From Mucilaginibacter gotjawali (GTDB taxonomy: Bacteria; Bacteroidota; Bacteroidia; Sphingobacteriales; Sphingobacteriaceae), in NCBI RefSeq assembly GCF_002355435.1, contig NZ_AP017313.1, positions 1,302,001 through 1,366,000 of the forward strand: DNA of 64,000 nucleotides, read 5' to 3'. Shown here one piece after another: positions 1 to 8,302 of this stretch. A program made the translations under genes and the position numbers. The notes under the pieces are model-generated. The model ran no database searches and had not been told where the DNA came from. It worked only from the letters and a program-made list of their open reading frames with translations. Each line of letters begins with the position of its first letter. The stretch's first letter is position 1.

Positions 1-138
1 AGGCCCAAACAAGGTACGGGTTTTGGCTTAAGAGGGGTACAGCGCAGGTTATATTTGTTATTTGCACGAAATGATTTGATTGAAACTCACGCAAATGATA
101 ATATATTTACAACCATTATTAAAGTACCGCAGTTGTAA
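1..138 (+). CDS. LytS-like sensor histidine kinase, C-terminal end (partial)
   Basis: Only the last 45 codons are in the window, read from base 1 to a TAA at 136-138. The residues GTGFGLRGVQRRL match the G2 box of a HATPase_c domain. The 'GLRGVQRRL' form is typical of LytS/YehU-type kinases that pair with LytTR regulators. The gene lies 3 bp upstream of a LytTR response regulator, so the two probably form one operon and one two-component system. The sensor part, and so the signal, is outside the window. Confidence 0.85.
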   Translation, partial: RPKQGTGFGLRGVQRRLYLLFARNDLIETHANDNIFTTIIKVPQL

Positions 139-141
139 TAT

Positions 142-882
142 ATGAAACGCGCATTAATTATTGACGATGAGCCTTTGGCCAGGATGGTGGTTAGGGAGTA
201 TTTGCAGGATTTTAGCCAGATAGAAGTGATCCAGGAATGTGGCGATGGCTTTGAGGGCCTTAAGGCTATTCAACAGTACCAGCCCGACCTGATCTTCCTT
301 GACGTGCAGATGCCCAAGATCAACGGCTTTGAAATGCTGGAACTGGTAGAGCAGCAGCCAGCCGTAATTTTTACCACTGCCTTTGATGAATATGCCATCA
401 AAGCCTTCGAGGCCCACGCGGTTGATTATCTTTTAAAACCTTTTAATAAAGACCGCTTTAACAAAGCGATTGAAAAATACCTGGCCCAGGCGCCAAATGC
501 CCCTTCGCCTAAAAAGACAGAGGAGATACTGGAAGCCGCCAATTCGCCGGCACAGCATGAGCGGATTGTGGTAAAAACAGGCACCAAGGTGAAGATCATC
601 CCCGTTCAGGACGTACAATACCTTGCGGCTGATGACGACTACGTTAGCGTTTACACCGCCGAGGGTTCTTTCCTGAAAAATAAAACCATGAACTTTTTTG
701 AGCAAACGCTCGACCCACGGTATTTTGTACGCGTACATCGTTCGTACATGATCGCTATCCAGCAGATCACCCGGATCGATCCTTACGAAAAAGACGCCCA
801 CCTGGCCATCCTTAAATCAGGCGCCAAAATACCGGTGAGCAAAACCGGCTATGTGAAACTGAAGCAGGTGCTGGGTATATAG
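142..882 (+). CDS. LytTR-family response regulator
   Basis: This 246-residue protein has an N-terminal receiver domain with acidic pair Asp8-Asp9, phospho-acceptor Asp54 (in FLDVQMP) and conserved Lys99 in LLKPF. A C-terminal LytTR DNA-binding domain covers about residues 140-245 (IIPVQDVQYLAADDDYVSVY, later YFVRVHRSYMIA). It is predicted to be phosphorylated by the kinase just upstream and to bind DNA as a dimer through the LytTR fold. Length and domain order are normal for the AgrA/LytR/AlgR-type two-domain family. Targets cannot be read from the sequence. Confidence 0.95.
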   Translation: MKRALIIDDEPLARMVVREYLQDFSQIEVIQECGDGFEGLKAIQQYQPDLIFLDVQMPKINGFEMLELVEQQPAVIFTTAFDEYAIKAFEAHAVDYLLKPFNKDRFNKAIEKYLAQAPNAPSPKKTEEILEAANSPAQHERIVVKTGTKVKIIPVQDVQYLAADDDYVSVYTAEGSFLKNKTMNFFEQTLDPRYFVRVHRSYMIAIQQITRIDPYEKDAHLAILKSGAKIPVSKTGYVKLKQVLGI

Positions 883-892
883 TTTGATTTCG

Positions 893-911
893 CCTGCCTG
901 CCGCAGGCAGG
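893..911. repeat. REP-like palindrome CCTGCC...GGCAGG
   Basis: A near-perfect GC-rich palindrome (CCTGCCTGCCGCAGGCAGG) lies 10 bp after the stop of the LytTR gene. The same word returns as GCCTGCCGGCAGGC at 32582-32595. It is followed by a degenerate run on the word GGAATTTCG (about 911-940). Confidence 0.6.
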
Positions 912-972
912 GAATTCGGAATTTCGGTTTCGGAATTAAAATTGGAGGATTAAAAATTAGATTTTCCATGGG

Positions 973-1045
973 TGTCATCCTGAGGCTCTCGAAGGATGTG
1001 CACAAAGGCCTTGCCGACCAATGCTTCGACAAGCTCAGCATGACA
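973..1045. repeat. Intergenic inverted repeat of the 'MLSLSKH' type
   Basis: The sequence starts TGTCATCCTGAG and ends CTCAGCATGACA. The two ends form an imperfect inverted repeat of about 25 bp per arm around a short centre. Read on the minus strand it encodes the spurious peptide start MLSLSKHW, often seen as a false ORF from such repeats in bacterial genomes. No gene is supported between 883 and 1147. Confidence 0.65.
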
Positions 1046-1147
1046 GCCGTGTTTTTACCCTGGGAAAAACTTGCCTTTTCTTTTAATGCAATAAAGTTGC
1101 ATTAAATAAGTTTAGACAAATAATACTAACCTAAAATTATTTGTCGT

Positions 1148-1852
1148 ATGTCTAAACTTATCCTCGGGGTGCTGCTGTCGCTATTTTTATTTAACCCCAA
1201 AAATAACCTGCCGGATAGTAAACTGGCCAAAGATGTTCGCATAAAAATATGGCCCAAACTGCAAAGCGAATTAGGCGATAAAGGCCTCGATATCAAGTCG
1301 GATTTATACCTCAGGATCTTTAAAGATGAAACTGTAATGGAGATCTGGATAAAGTCGGGCCGCGAATACCAGTTTTTTAAAAGCTACAACATTTGCTATT
1401 TCTCGGGCGGCCTGGGCACCAAAACCCGATCGGGAGACGGAAAGAGCCCGGAAGGGTTTTATGCCATTACGCCCGGTCAGTTGTACCCGTTGAGTACTTA
1501 TTACCTGGCCATCAATATCGGTTACCCCAACAAGCTCGAAAAATTAAAAGGCTATACCGGCGATGCCATTATGATACACGGGCACTGTGCCTCCATCGGC
1601 TGTTACGCCATGACGAACGATGGCATAGAAGAAATTTACACGCTGGTTTATAAAAACTTTGAAGCCGGCCGGCAAAAAATACAGCTGGATATATTCCCCT
1701 TCAGGATGAACCCTGAGCATTTAAAAAAATATGCTGCCAGTTCATATTTGCCCTTTTGGAAAAGCATGAAACCGGGGTACGACCTGTTTGAGAAAAATCA
1801 TATTCCGGCGGTTGCTGCAATTAAAAATCAGCACTACATCTTTAACCATTAA
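1148..1852 (+). CDS. L,D-transpeptidase family protein (YkuD/YafK-like)
   Basis: The protein has 234 residues. The segment IMIHGHCASIGCYAM (about 141-155) carries the YkuD-type active site, with His144, the HG motif and nucleophile Cys152. The spacing resembles YafK-type enzymes rather than the classical HGT..SHGC form. An N-terminal hydrophobic stretch (LILGVLLSLFLF) suggests export or membrane anchoring. Such enzymes form or cleave meso-diaminopimelate-linked bonds in peptidoglycan, or attach or release proteins from it. The substrate here is unknown. It stands alone between two repeat-rich gaps, so no operon partner helps. Confidence 0.85.
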   Translation: MSKLILGVLLSLFLFNPKNNLPDSKLAKDVRIKIWPKLQSELGDKGLDIKSDLYLRIFKDETVMEIWIKSGREYQFFKSYNICYFSGGLGTKTRSGDGKSPEGFYAITPGQLYPLSTYYLAINIGYPNKLEKLKGYTGDAIMIHGHCASIGCYAMTNDGIEEIYTLVYKNFEAGRQKIQLDIFPFRMNPEHLKKYAASSYLPFWKSMKPGYDLFEKNHIPAVAAIKNQHYIFNH

Positions 1853-2071
1853 TACATTGAATACATTATTGTCCGGATTGTACAATCAAGTATCCGGTAT
1901 AAGCCAAAAAATGTACAGAAAAATAGTCACCGTGTATGGTTGTCTTTTATTCCTATTAAATTAAGCTAATATTAGCGCTGCTGGCATATACTTTGCAAAA
2001 GTTGCTGTATAGCATCACTCCTTAGTTGATGATGAATGCAACAAATTGTTTAATTTAATTTACCCTACATC
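1853..2071. other. Intergenic gap with a small palindrome
   Basis: No gene is supported here. It contains the perfect 12-bp palindrome GATTGTACAATC at 1876-1887, flanked by CCGG on both sides. The rest is AT-rich leader sequence for the gene at 2072. Confidence 0.4.
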
Positions 2072-2953
2072 ATGAAAAACCTATTTAAAACTTTAGCCTT
2101 TTCCGCTGCATTATTCACGGCAAAAGCAAGTACGGCGCAACTGATAAATGTGGGCGCTCAAACAGCTACAAAAATTGTAACTCATGCGGTAATACCAACG
2201 GTAACATCCGCCGCAACTACTCAAAATATAGTAAACAAAGCTGTTAACGTCGCCGGGAATGTGACCAGTCAGGTAAGTAATCAAACACAAACTGCTGTGC
2301 AGGCTGCGCAAAACCAGGCGGCTAACATAAGCGGCTCGGTTAGCAACCAAACCCAGGCGGCGGTACAGGCCAGCCAGAGCCAGGCAGCAGCTATTAGTAC
2401 AAATACCACGGCTGCCAATGGCAATGCGGACAATGCAGCTATAAGCGGTTCATCCTCAACCAAAGGAACTTTAACCGCCGGCAAAAGCAATATAAGTGTT
2501 ACCGGTTCAAAAGCAACATCAGGGGCTTTAACAGTAAACTCAAATGTTAAAAAGAGCACTGCAAGCACAGCCGCTAATGTAACAGCACACGAAAAGAGCG
2601 CTATCAGCATAAGTGCAAAAAAAGCGAATGCTGCAGCAAGCAAATCGGTTTCGGCAACAATAACTAATTCTGAAAAAGCCTCGGCCGCTGTAACCGCCAC
2701 CAGCAAGAAAACTGCTCTTAAAGCAGGTTCGGCTATAAGCAGCACTAAAAAGAGTGTTACCCGCAAAAAAATCAATATAAGCAGCAATGCCTCTGTAAGC
2801 AGCGTTGCAAAAGCCACGGCTTCAAAAGGTAAAATAACTGAAAACTCCAAAACTTCTGCTTCTTCGGCGACCATTGTTAGTACCGGCAAAAAGCAAGTTG
2901 GTGTAAAAACAGCAACTTCTGGTACCGAAAGCGGTTCTGCTTCAAAAATGTAA
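2072..2953 (+). CDS. Secreted low-complexity Ala/Ser/Thr/Lys-rich protein
   Basis: The protein has 293 residues. A signal peptide (MKNLFKTLAFSAALFTAKASTAQ) fits cleavage around residue 22. The mature part is dominated by Ala, Ser, Thr, Asn and Lys. Residues about 68-110 hold an internal repeat, with two copies close to NQTQTAVQAAQNQAANISG. The second half is lysine-rich (KKSVTRKK, SKKTALKAG), giving a basic tail. I recognise no domain. The composition suggests an extended, unfolded or fibrous surface protein. A terminator follows, so it may be transcribed separately from the barrel protein at 3034. Confidence 0.7.
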   Translation: MKNLFKTLAFSAALFTAKASTAQLINVGAQTATKIVTHAVIPTVTSAATTQNIVNKAVNVAGNVTSQVSNQTQTAVQAAQNQAANISGSVSNQTQAAVQASQSQAAAISTNTTAANGNADNAAISGSSSTKGTLTAGKSNISVTGSKATSGALTVNSNVKKSTASTAANVTAHEKSAISISAKKANAAASKSVSATITNSEKASAAVTATSKKTALKAGSAISSTKKSVTRKKINISSNASVSSVAKATASKGKITENSKTSASSATIVSTGKKQVGVKTATSGTESGSASKM

Positions 2954-2973
2954 TAGCTTAAAAATATAACGAG

Positions 2974-3009
2974 AATCAGAAGGGCCGTTCGGGGCCTTTC
3001 TGATTTTTT
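2974..3009 (+). terminator. Rho-independent terminator after the low-complexity protein
   Basis: An inverted repeat (AATCAGAA...GGCC / GGCC..TTCTGATT) with a short GTTC-centred loop is followed by a run of T residues at 3004-3009. It sits 20 bp after the stop codon at 2953. Confidence 0.85.
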
Positions 3010-3033
3010 AACCTTATACTAAAAAAACTGAAC

Positions 3034-3924
3034 ATGTACCGCCCCAGGCTAATTGCCATACCATTAATCTTATTGTTTTTATCATTTAGGGCCTACGGGC
3101 AGCAGGTGAAAGCTGATACCAGCGTGAATAAGCAGGCCCCTAAAACCCTGTTTGTGAATGCAGGTTTGCAATACCTCTCGCAATTAACGTATGCCGGCCG
3201 TAGGGCTGCTTCGAGTGTTCCGGTTTTGCTGCCAACTTTTACATTGATATCCACCAAAGGCTTTTTTGTTGCAGGGATAGGCTATTTCGACCTAAATGGT
3301 TCCAAAAGCGCGGCCGAGGGCTTAAGTATTACGCCTGGTTATGTTTTTTCGTTTGATAAAAAGAAGGAGTTTGGCGGCGTAATTTCGGCAACCAAGTATT
3401 TCATCACCAATAACAGCCCGATTATTCTTTCATCATTTGATGCCACTATTGACGGGCAATTACATTATAACCCCGATAATATTGTTAAGCTAACCGTTGA
3501 TGGCAGTTATCGTTTCAGCAAAAGCGGCCCCAATGATGTTATTAACGATGCTGAATTATCCAAAGAGATCCAGGTTACTAAAAATGGCAATAATAAAGAC
3601 GGCTTAAAAGTTACCCCCACTGTAACCCTTTACAGCGGGACGCAATCGTTTTACAAAACTGTAGATAGCACCCTGAGCAATTCATCGGTATTAAAAAATA
3701 TCCTTTCGCCTGGACAAACCACTACCACGCAAAGCAAACAGGTAACGCAATATACGATATTGGCATTAAGCGGTTCGCTACAGTTGGCCTATGTGATTAA
3801 AAGCTGGCAGATCAATTTTACACCTTATTTAATTCAACCCTATCACCAGGTTAATTATGCCAATAATACGCCGCAAAACGGCAGCTATTTTTTATTTACA
3901 ACGGGCGTAAGTGTGACGTTTTAG
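3034..3924 (+). CDS. Predicted outer-membrane beta-barrel protein, unknown function
   Basis: This 296-residue protein has an N-terminal signal peptide ending near FRAYGQQ. The rest alternates polar and hydrophobic residues in strand-like blocks (FFVAGIGYFDLNGS, LSGSLQLAYVI, WQINFTPYLIQPY). It ends GSYFLFTTGVSVTF, with the terminal aromatic residue typical of outer-membrane barrels. I do not recognise a named family. It follows the low-complexity secreted protein on the same strand, and the two may be functionally linked, but a terminator lies between them. Confidence 0.7.
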   Translation: MYRPRLIAIPLILLFLSFRAYGQQVKADTSVNKQAPKTLFVNAGLQYLSQLTYAGRRAASSVPVLLPTFTLISTKGFFVAGIGYFDLNGSKSAAEGLSITPGYVFSFDKKKEFGGVISATKYFITNNSPIILSSFDATIDGQLHYNPDNIVKLTVDGSYRFSKSGPNDVINDAELSKEIQVTKNGNNKDGLKVTPTVTLYSGTQSFYKTVDSTLSNSSVLKNILSPGQTTTTQSKQVTQYTILALSGSLQLAYVIKSWQINFTPYLIQPYHQVNYANNTPQNGSYFLFTTGVSVTF

Positions 3925-3932
3925 GGTTGGGG

Positions 3933-4027
3933 GGAGTCCGAAAGTCGGGAAAGACCGAAAGTCCGGAAGAAAAAGCGACCTGGGAAAAACATTCCAACCT
4001 TTCAACATTACAACTTTACAACAACTC
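3933..4027. repeat. Word tracts GTCCGAAA and CAACCTTT upstream of the OYE gene
   Basis: Bases 3936-3972 are a degenerate run on GTCCGAAA (AGTCCGAAAGTCGGGAAAG and on). Bases 3991-4027 are a run on the word TTCAACATTACAA. The two words are unrelated. The first matches tracts near 24.75, 45.9, 47.2 and 52.1 kb. The second matches the right-hand arms near 15.5 and 43.15 kb. No mirrored arm was seen here. Confidence 0.7.
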
Positions 4028-4105
4028 CCTATCATCCTGTCGTAAAAATCCGTTTAAACAATTAAAGCTATCCGCTTACTTTACATCTTTGCAGAAAAAA
4101 ACATC

Positions 4106-5176
4106 ATGTCACATCTGTTTTCTCCTATAAAAATAAAAAATATAGAATTTAAAAACCGCATTGTGGTTTCGCCCATGTGCGAATACTCCAGCGAAGATGG
4201 TTTCGCTAACGACTGGCACCTGGTACATTTAGGAAGCCGGGCAGTAGGTGGGGCTGCTTTGGTGCTCACAGAAGCAATTGCTGTTTCTCCTGAAGCGCGG
4301 ATCTCGTATGGCGATCTGGGTATTTATAAAGATGAACACATCGCCAAATTAAAACAGATCACGGAGTTTATCCACCAGCAGGGCGCTTATGCGGGTACGC
4401 AGCTGGCCCATGCCGGCCGCAAAGCTAGTCATGATTTGCCATGGAATGGTGGTAAACAGATCCCTTCAGACGAGCCAAACGGCTGGAAATCGGCAGCACC
4501 AAGCGCTGTGCCCTTTATTGCCGGAGAGGAAGCGCCAATTGCGCTGGATAAAGCCGGTATTGAAAAAGTAAAAGCTGATTTTAAAGCAGCTGCTTTGCGT
4601 ACACTGCAAGCCGGTTTTGATGTGATCGAGATCCATGCGGCGCACGGTTATTTGATCAACGAGTTTTTGTCGCCGCTTACCAACCATCGTACAGATGAAT
4701 ATGGCGGCTCCTTTGAAAACCGCATCCGGTTGCTGCTCGAGATTATCGAAAGCATCAGGGAAGTTTGGCCCGCTGAAAACCCACTATTTGTCCGCATTTC
4801 GTCAACCGACTGGACCGAAGGCGGCTGGACAGCTGATGATTCGGCAGCTTTGGCCAGCATATTGATCGGTAAAGGGATCGACCTGGTCGATTGCTCATCA
4901 GGCGGTAACGTTGCTACCGCAAAGATTCCATTGAAACCAGGTTACCAGGTTGAATTTGCCGAAAAAGTAAAAAAAGAAAGCGGGATCTTAACCGGGGCGG
5001 TGGGTTTGATCACCGAAGCGGCGCAGGCGGATGCCATCATCAGCGAAGGACAGGCCGATATGGTTTTCCTTGCCCGCGAATTATTGCGCGACCCTTATTT
5101 CCCGTTGCGCGCCGCGCATTTGCTGGGCCAGGAAGTAAAATGGCCTGATCAGTATTTAAGAGCGAAATGGCATTGA
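4106..5176 (+). CDS. Old yellow enzyme family NADH:flavin oxidoreductase (YqjM/NamA-like)
   Basis: This 356-residue TIM-barrel flavoenzyme has the YqjM-type features. They are Cys25 in SPMCEYSS near the N-terminus, the QLAHAGRKAS segment, the HAAHGYLINEFLSP flavin/substrate-binding histidines, and NHRTDEYGGSFENR. Family members bind FMN and use NADPH to reduce activated C=C bonds, often in oxidative stress or electrophile detoxification. The Cys25 environment places it in the thermophilic-like/YqjM subgroup rather than the classical OYE group. It follows a word tract and precedes a hairpin, so it is probably transcribed alone. Confidence 0.95.
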   Translation: MSHLFSPIKIKNIEFKNRIVVSPMCEYSSEDGFANDWHLVHLGSRAVGGAALVLTEAIAVSPEARISYGDLGIYKDEHIAKLKQITEFIHQQGAYAGTQLAHAGRKASHDLPWNGGKQIPSDEPNGWKSAAPSAVPFIAGEEAPIALDKAGIEKVKADFKAAALRTLQAGFDVIEIHAAHGYLINEFLSPLTNHRTDEYGGSFENRIRLLLEIIESIREVWPAENPLFVRISSTDWTEGGWTADDSAALASILIGKGIDLVDCSSGGNVATAKIPLKPGYQVEFAEKVKKESGILTGAVGLITEAAQADAIISEGQADMVFLARELLRDPYFPLRAAHLLGQEVKWPDQYLRAKWH

Positions 5177-5198
5177 AAAATTTGTAATTTTGGACGTT

Positions 5199-5226
5199 GT
5201 AGAGACGCGATGCATTGCGTCTCTAC
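5199..5226. repeat. Perfect 10-bp inverted repeat GTAGAGACGC/GCGTCTCTAC
   Basis: GTAGAGACGC (5199-5208) and GCGTCTCTAC (5217-5226) pair perfectly around the 8-nt loop GATGCATT. It lies between the oxidoreductase stop and the prenyltransferase start. There is no T-run, so it is more likely a dispersed repeat than a classical terminator. Confidence 0.75.
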
Positions 5227-5244
5227 GTTTGCTTACCCTTGTAC

Positions 5245-6111
5245 ATGAAAAAATATCTCTCGTTAGTTACTTTCTCCCATACCATTTTCGCCATGCCGTT
5301 TGCTTTTATTGGCTTTTTTTTGGCGGTAACCACTACCAACGCCCATTTTGAGTGGTTAAAACTGGTGATGATGGTTATGTGTATGATTTTTGCACGTAAC
5401 TCGGCCATGGCCTTTAATCGCTACCTCGATAGGGATATCGATTCAAAAAACCCGCGTACCAAACAACGGGATATCCCCGCGGGGCGTATAAGTGCCGTTG
5501 CTGCACTAACTTTTACCATTATTAATTGCCTGATGTTTGTTGTAGTAACGGCATTCATCAACAGGTTATGTTTATATTTATCGCCGGTAGCGCTGCTGGT
5601 AGTATTGGGCTATAGCGCTACCAAACGGTTTACCGCACTTTGCCATTTGGTATTAGGTTTGGGTTTATCCCTGGCGCCCATTGGGGCCTACCTGGTGGTA
5701 ACCGGTGCATTCGCTTTAACACCGCTGTTTTTTTCCTTCGCGGTATTATGCTGGGTAAGCGGTTTTGATATTATTTATGCCCTGCAGGATGAAGATTTCG
5801 ATCGCACCGAAAACCTGCATTCCATCCCTGCGTATCTGGGTAAAGTAAATGCTTTGAGGTTATCTACCTTTTTGCATATCCTTTCAGCATTTTTTGTGGC
5901 GATGCCTGTATTTTACACCCATGTAGGTGTGTTGTATTATGCAGGGATCATGTTTTTCTGCGCCATGCTTATTTATCAGCATATGCTGGTAAAACCCAAT
6001 GATTTGAGCCGTGTTAATTTCGCCTTCATGACCACCAATGGCATAGCCAGCGTTGTTTTTGCCAGTATGTTTTTGCTTGACAGGATTTTAATTACGCACG
6101 GAATTCTTTAA
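5245..6111 (+). CDS. UbiA-family prenyltransferase (menaquinone-type, MqnP-like)
   Basis: I chose the ATG at 5245, giving 288 residues. The longer frame from 5215 reads through the hairpin repeat and adds ten unlikely residues. The protein is a multi-pass membrane protein with the two Asp-rich motifs of the family, NRYLDRDID (first) and YALQDEDFDR (second), that bind magnesium and the prenyl diphosphate. It should attach a polyprenyl chain to an aromatic acid in quinone synthesis. In Bacteroidota a protein of this type is often assigned to the futalosine menaquinone route. A UbiE-type methyltransferase is at 49.6 kb. The exact substrate is inferred. Confidence 0.85.
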   Translation: MKKYLSLVTFSHTIFAMPFAFIGFFLAVTTTNAHFEWLKLVMMVMCMIFARNSAMAFNRYLDRDIDSKNPRTKQRDIPAGRISAVAALTFTIINCLMFVVVTAFINRLCLYLSPVALLVVLGYSATKRFTALCHLVLGLGLSLAPIGAYLVVTGAFALTPLFFSFAVLCWVSGFDIIYALQDEDFDRTENLHSIPAYLGKVNALRLSTFLHILSAFFVAMPVFYTHVGVLYYAGIMFFCAMLIYQHMLVKPNDLSRVNFAFMTTNGIASVVFASMFLLDRILITHGIL

Positions 6112-6121
6112 TTTCGTTCAT

Positions 6122-6724
6122 ATGGAAACCGGCGAAGCGTTAGTTGTTTTTAGAAAAGGCATCAGTAAATTCATTGAATTTAACGAGGCGGAATGGGATA
6201 TGGTGAGCCGGCATCTCGATTTTAAAAAGTTAAAGAAAAAGGGATATTTTGCGGAGCCGGGGATAGTATGCAGCGAGATTGGCTTTGTGTTAACCGGGTC
6301 TGTACGCTATTTTAATATCAAGGATGGTGAAGAGATCACCGGGTATTTTAGTTTCGAAAACGAACTCGTTAGCTCGTACCGGAGTTTTTTAACACGCCAG
6401 CCCAGTTTAAATTACGTACAGGCGCTTGAAGATACCGAATTGGTGATCATTACCTATAAAAGCATGCAAGCTATGCTGGCAAACCCCGCGCTGGCTTACA
6501 AAATGGAACGCTTTGGCCGGCTGGTGGCTGAATATTACCTCATTTGCTACGAGGAACGCATGTCATCCTTTATTACCAAAACCCCCGAAGAGCGCTACCT
6601 CGATTTGCTCAATACCGGCCGCGATATCATACAGCGGATGCCCCAACACTATATTGCCCATTTTTTAGGCATTACGCCTGTTTCGCTTTCGCGGATACGG
6701 AGAAGGATAATGAAAGCAGCGTAG
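6122..6724 (+). CDS. Crp/Fnr-family transcriptional regulator
   Basis: This 200-residue protein has an N-terminal cyclic-nucleotide-binding-type beta-roll (about residues 25-125; GYFAEPG, GFVLTGSVRYF, ITGYFSFENELVSSY). A short C-terminal helix-turn-helix follows (HYIAHFLGITPVSLSRIRRR). The consensus cAMP-contacting residues are not obvious. Many Bacteroidota homologues of this length sense unknown ligands. It begins 10 bp after the prenyltransferase gene, so co-transcription is possible. Its stop codon is the first base of a perfect inverted repeat. Confidence 0.9.
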   Translation: METGEALVVFRKGISKFIEFNEAEWDMVSRHLDFKKLKKKGYFAEPGIVCSEIGFVLTGSVRYFNIKDGEEITGYFSFENELVSSYRSFLTRQPSLNYVQALEDTELVIITYKSMQAMLANPALAYKMERFGRLVAEYYLICYEERMSSFITKTPEERYLDLLNTGRDIIQRMPQHYIAHFLGITPVSLSRIRRRIMKAA

Positions 6725-6827
6725 TCTGAATCAGAATTTTCAGAATTTGAAAATTTTCAGAATCGTGATTTGTTATTTAACTTACTCATTCTGCTAATTC
6801 TATAATTCTGAAAATTCTGATTCAGAC
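6724..6827. repeat. Perfect 24-bp inverted repeat built on GAATTTTCAGAAT words
   Basis: Left arm 6724-6747 (starts GTCTGAATCAGAATTTTC) is the exact reverse complement of right arm 6804-6827 (ends CTGATTCAGAC). The centre holds more degenerate copies of the same word (6748-6762, 6787-6803). The left arm starts on the G of the TAG stop of the Crp-like gene. Confidence 0.9.
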
Positions 6828-6850
6828 AAATTCTTATCTTTTGTTAACGT

Positions 6851-6878
6851 TTTGAGCGAGAGGCCTGATATACCTTTG
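6851..6878 (+). promoter_or_regulatory. Bacteroidota-type promoter for the epimerase gene
   Basis: TTTG at 6851-6854 and TACCTTTG at 6871-6878 match the -33 (TTTG) and -7 (TAnnTTTG) boxes with 16 bp between them. The start codon at 6902 is 23 bp downstream. Confidence 0.55.
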
Positions 6879-6901
6879 ACTAAATCAAAAACGATAAAAC
6901 A

Positions 6902-7831
6902 ATGCATACTATATTAGGGGCCGGCGGGGCAGTAGCAAACGCACTCACCCGCGAATTAAGCAACAACAACGAAACCATCCGGCTGGTAAGCCGCAAACCA
7001 ATGGCCAATACCGCCAAAAACATTACCTGGCAAAAAGCCGACCTGCTAAACTATGCCGAAGTGCTGGACGCTGCGAAAGGGTCGACAGTAATTTACATAA
7101 CAGCCGGTTTGGTTTATGATAAAGACATCTGGCAGGCGCAGTGGCCCATCGTTATGCAAAACGCTATTAACGCAGCCAAAGAAACAGGGGCGACGCTGAT
7201 ATTTTTTGATAACGTTTACATGTATGGCCTGGTTGATGGCCCCATGACCGAAGATACACCCTATAACCCCTGCAGCTTAAAAGGCGAGGTACGCGCAAAA
7301 ATAGCCACCCAATTAATGGATGAGGCTAAAGCCGGCAATATTAAAGCAAGCATTGCCCGTGCCGCTGATTTTTATGGCACCGATAATAAGAACAGCTTTT
7401 TAGATATGATGGTGCTTGATAATTATGCCAAAGGGGCAAAAGCACAATGGCTGGGCAAACTGGATAAACTGCACAACTTTAGTTACATCCCCGATATGGG
7501 AAAAGGCGTTTACCTGCTTGGGCAAAAGCCGGAAAGTGATAACCAGATCTGGCACATGCCCACCGCCAAACCTTTAACCGGCAAACAATTTATTGATATG
7601 GCAGCTAAAATTTACGGGGTTGAACCAAAGGTATTTGCCATCAATAAGTTTTTCCTTTGGAGCTACGGCTTGTTTAATAAGGTGGTAGCCGGCACCGTTG
7701 AAATGTATTACCAGTACAACCACGATTATATTTTCGATTCATCCAAATTCGAAACGACATTTAATATTAAGCCAACAAGTTATGAGGATGGGATTAAGTT
7801 GATGTCGGAGACGGTGTATAAGAAGGTTTAG
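6902..7831 (+). CDS. NAD(P)-dependent epimerase/dehydratase family protein
   Basis: The 309-residue protein begins with a Rossmann nucleotide-binding site (ILGAGGAVANALTREL, residues 4-19). The central region has FDNVYMYG (about 103-110), the place of the catalytic Tyr in extended SDRs, but the usual YxxxK is not clear. It resembles the NmrA/epimerase group often annotated as sugar-nucleotide epimerase-like. The substrate is unknown. It is preceded by its own promoter and stands alone. Confidence 0.85.
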   Translation: MHTILGAGGAVANALTRELSNNNETIRLVSRKPMANTAKNITWQKADLLNYAEVLDAAKGSTVIYITAGLVYDKDIWQAQWPIVMQNAINAAKETGATLIFFDNVYMYGLVDGPMTEDTPYNPCSLKGEVRAKIATQLMDEAKAGNIKASIARAADFYGTDNKNSFLDMMVLDNYAKGAKAQWLGKLDKLHNFSYIPDMGKGVYLLGQKPESDNQIWHMPTAKPLTGKQFIDMAAKIYGVEPKVFAINKFFLWSYGLFNKVVAGTVEMYYQYNHDYIFDSSKFETTFNIKPTSYEDGIKLMSETVYKKV

Positions 7832-7844
7832 CCTGGGACCTGAA

Positions 7845-8297
7845 TTATAACAGCCGGTCATCCCAAAAATAATCTTCCGTTCGTACAAGGGAAACTTTAT
7901 CTTTAAAATCAGGGTGAAATGCGTTAATGACGTAATTGTATTCTTTGGGAATAACTGCTGAAGGAACCTTTAAAATAAGTGACTTTTTACTCATATACCA
8001 TTCGCTTCCAATTTGTTGAAGTTTTGGATAAGAAGCCATTGTTCGCCAGGAGTGAGGTAATTCTGATTGCAAAATATGAGTAAATAAACTTTCTTCATCT
8101 GCGATAGAAATTATCATTACTTTATATTTGAAAGCCGGAGAAATTGAATTTTCATTAACAATAAGTTCCAGTGAAGAAAGAGATCTGGAGCTTCCGGTAT
8201 AAATTGCAAATTGATCATCAATGTTCCACCTGTGTGCCCTGCCGGAAGCTATTAGTTCATTAGAGAAAGCTGCTTTAGTAATTTTAAATACTTCCAT
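7845..8297 (-). CDS. RES-domain toxin (NAD+-degrading)
   Basis: The 150-residue protein has the residues that name the RES domain: Arg in GRAHRWN, Glu in LSSLELIV and Ser in VPSAVIP. Known RES toxins deplete NAD+ by phosphorolysis or hydrolysis when not held by their Xre antitoxin. The gene starts 5 bp after the end of the antitoxin gene at 8303-8725, the normal order (antitoxin first) for this type II system. Length is usual for the family. Confidence 0.9.
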   Translation of the reverse strand: MEVFKITKAAFSNELIASGRAHRWNIDDQFAIYTGSSRSLSSLELIVNENSISPAFKYKVMIISIADEESLFTHILQSELPHSWRTMASYPKLQQIGSEWYMSKKSLILKVPSAVIPKEYNYVINAFHPDFKDKVSLVRTEDYFWDDRLL

Positions 8298-8302
8298 TTT
8301 TA

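Noticed and set aside
817..1041. Minus-strand frame starting MLSLSKHW
   Set aside because: This peptide is a known by-product of a dispersed intergenic repeat and overlaps the LytTR gene.
2281..2889. 202-codon minus-strand frame opposite the low-complexity gene
   Set aside because: It is the hydrophobic mirror of an Ala/Ser/Thr-rich sense gene, with no start context; a shadow frame.
3927..4130. Open frame of 67 codons directly after the barrel gene
   Set aside because: It translates the GTCCGAAA and CAACCTTT word tracts and overlaps the oxidoreductase start; no protein-like features.
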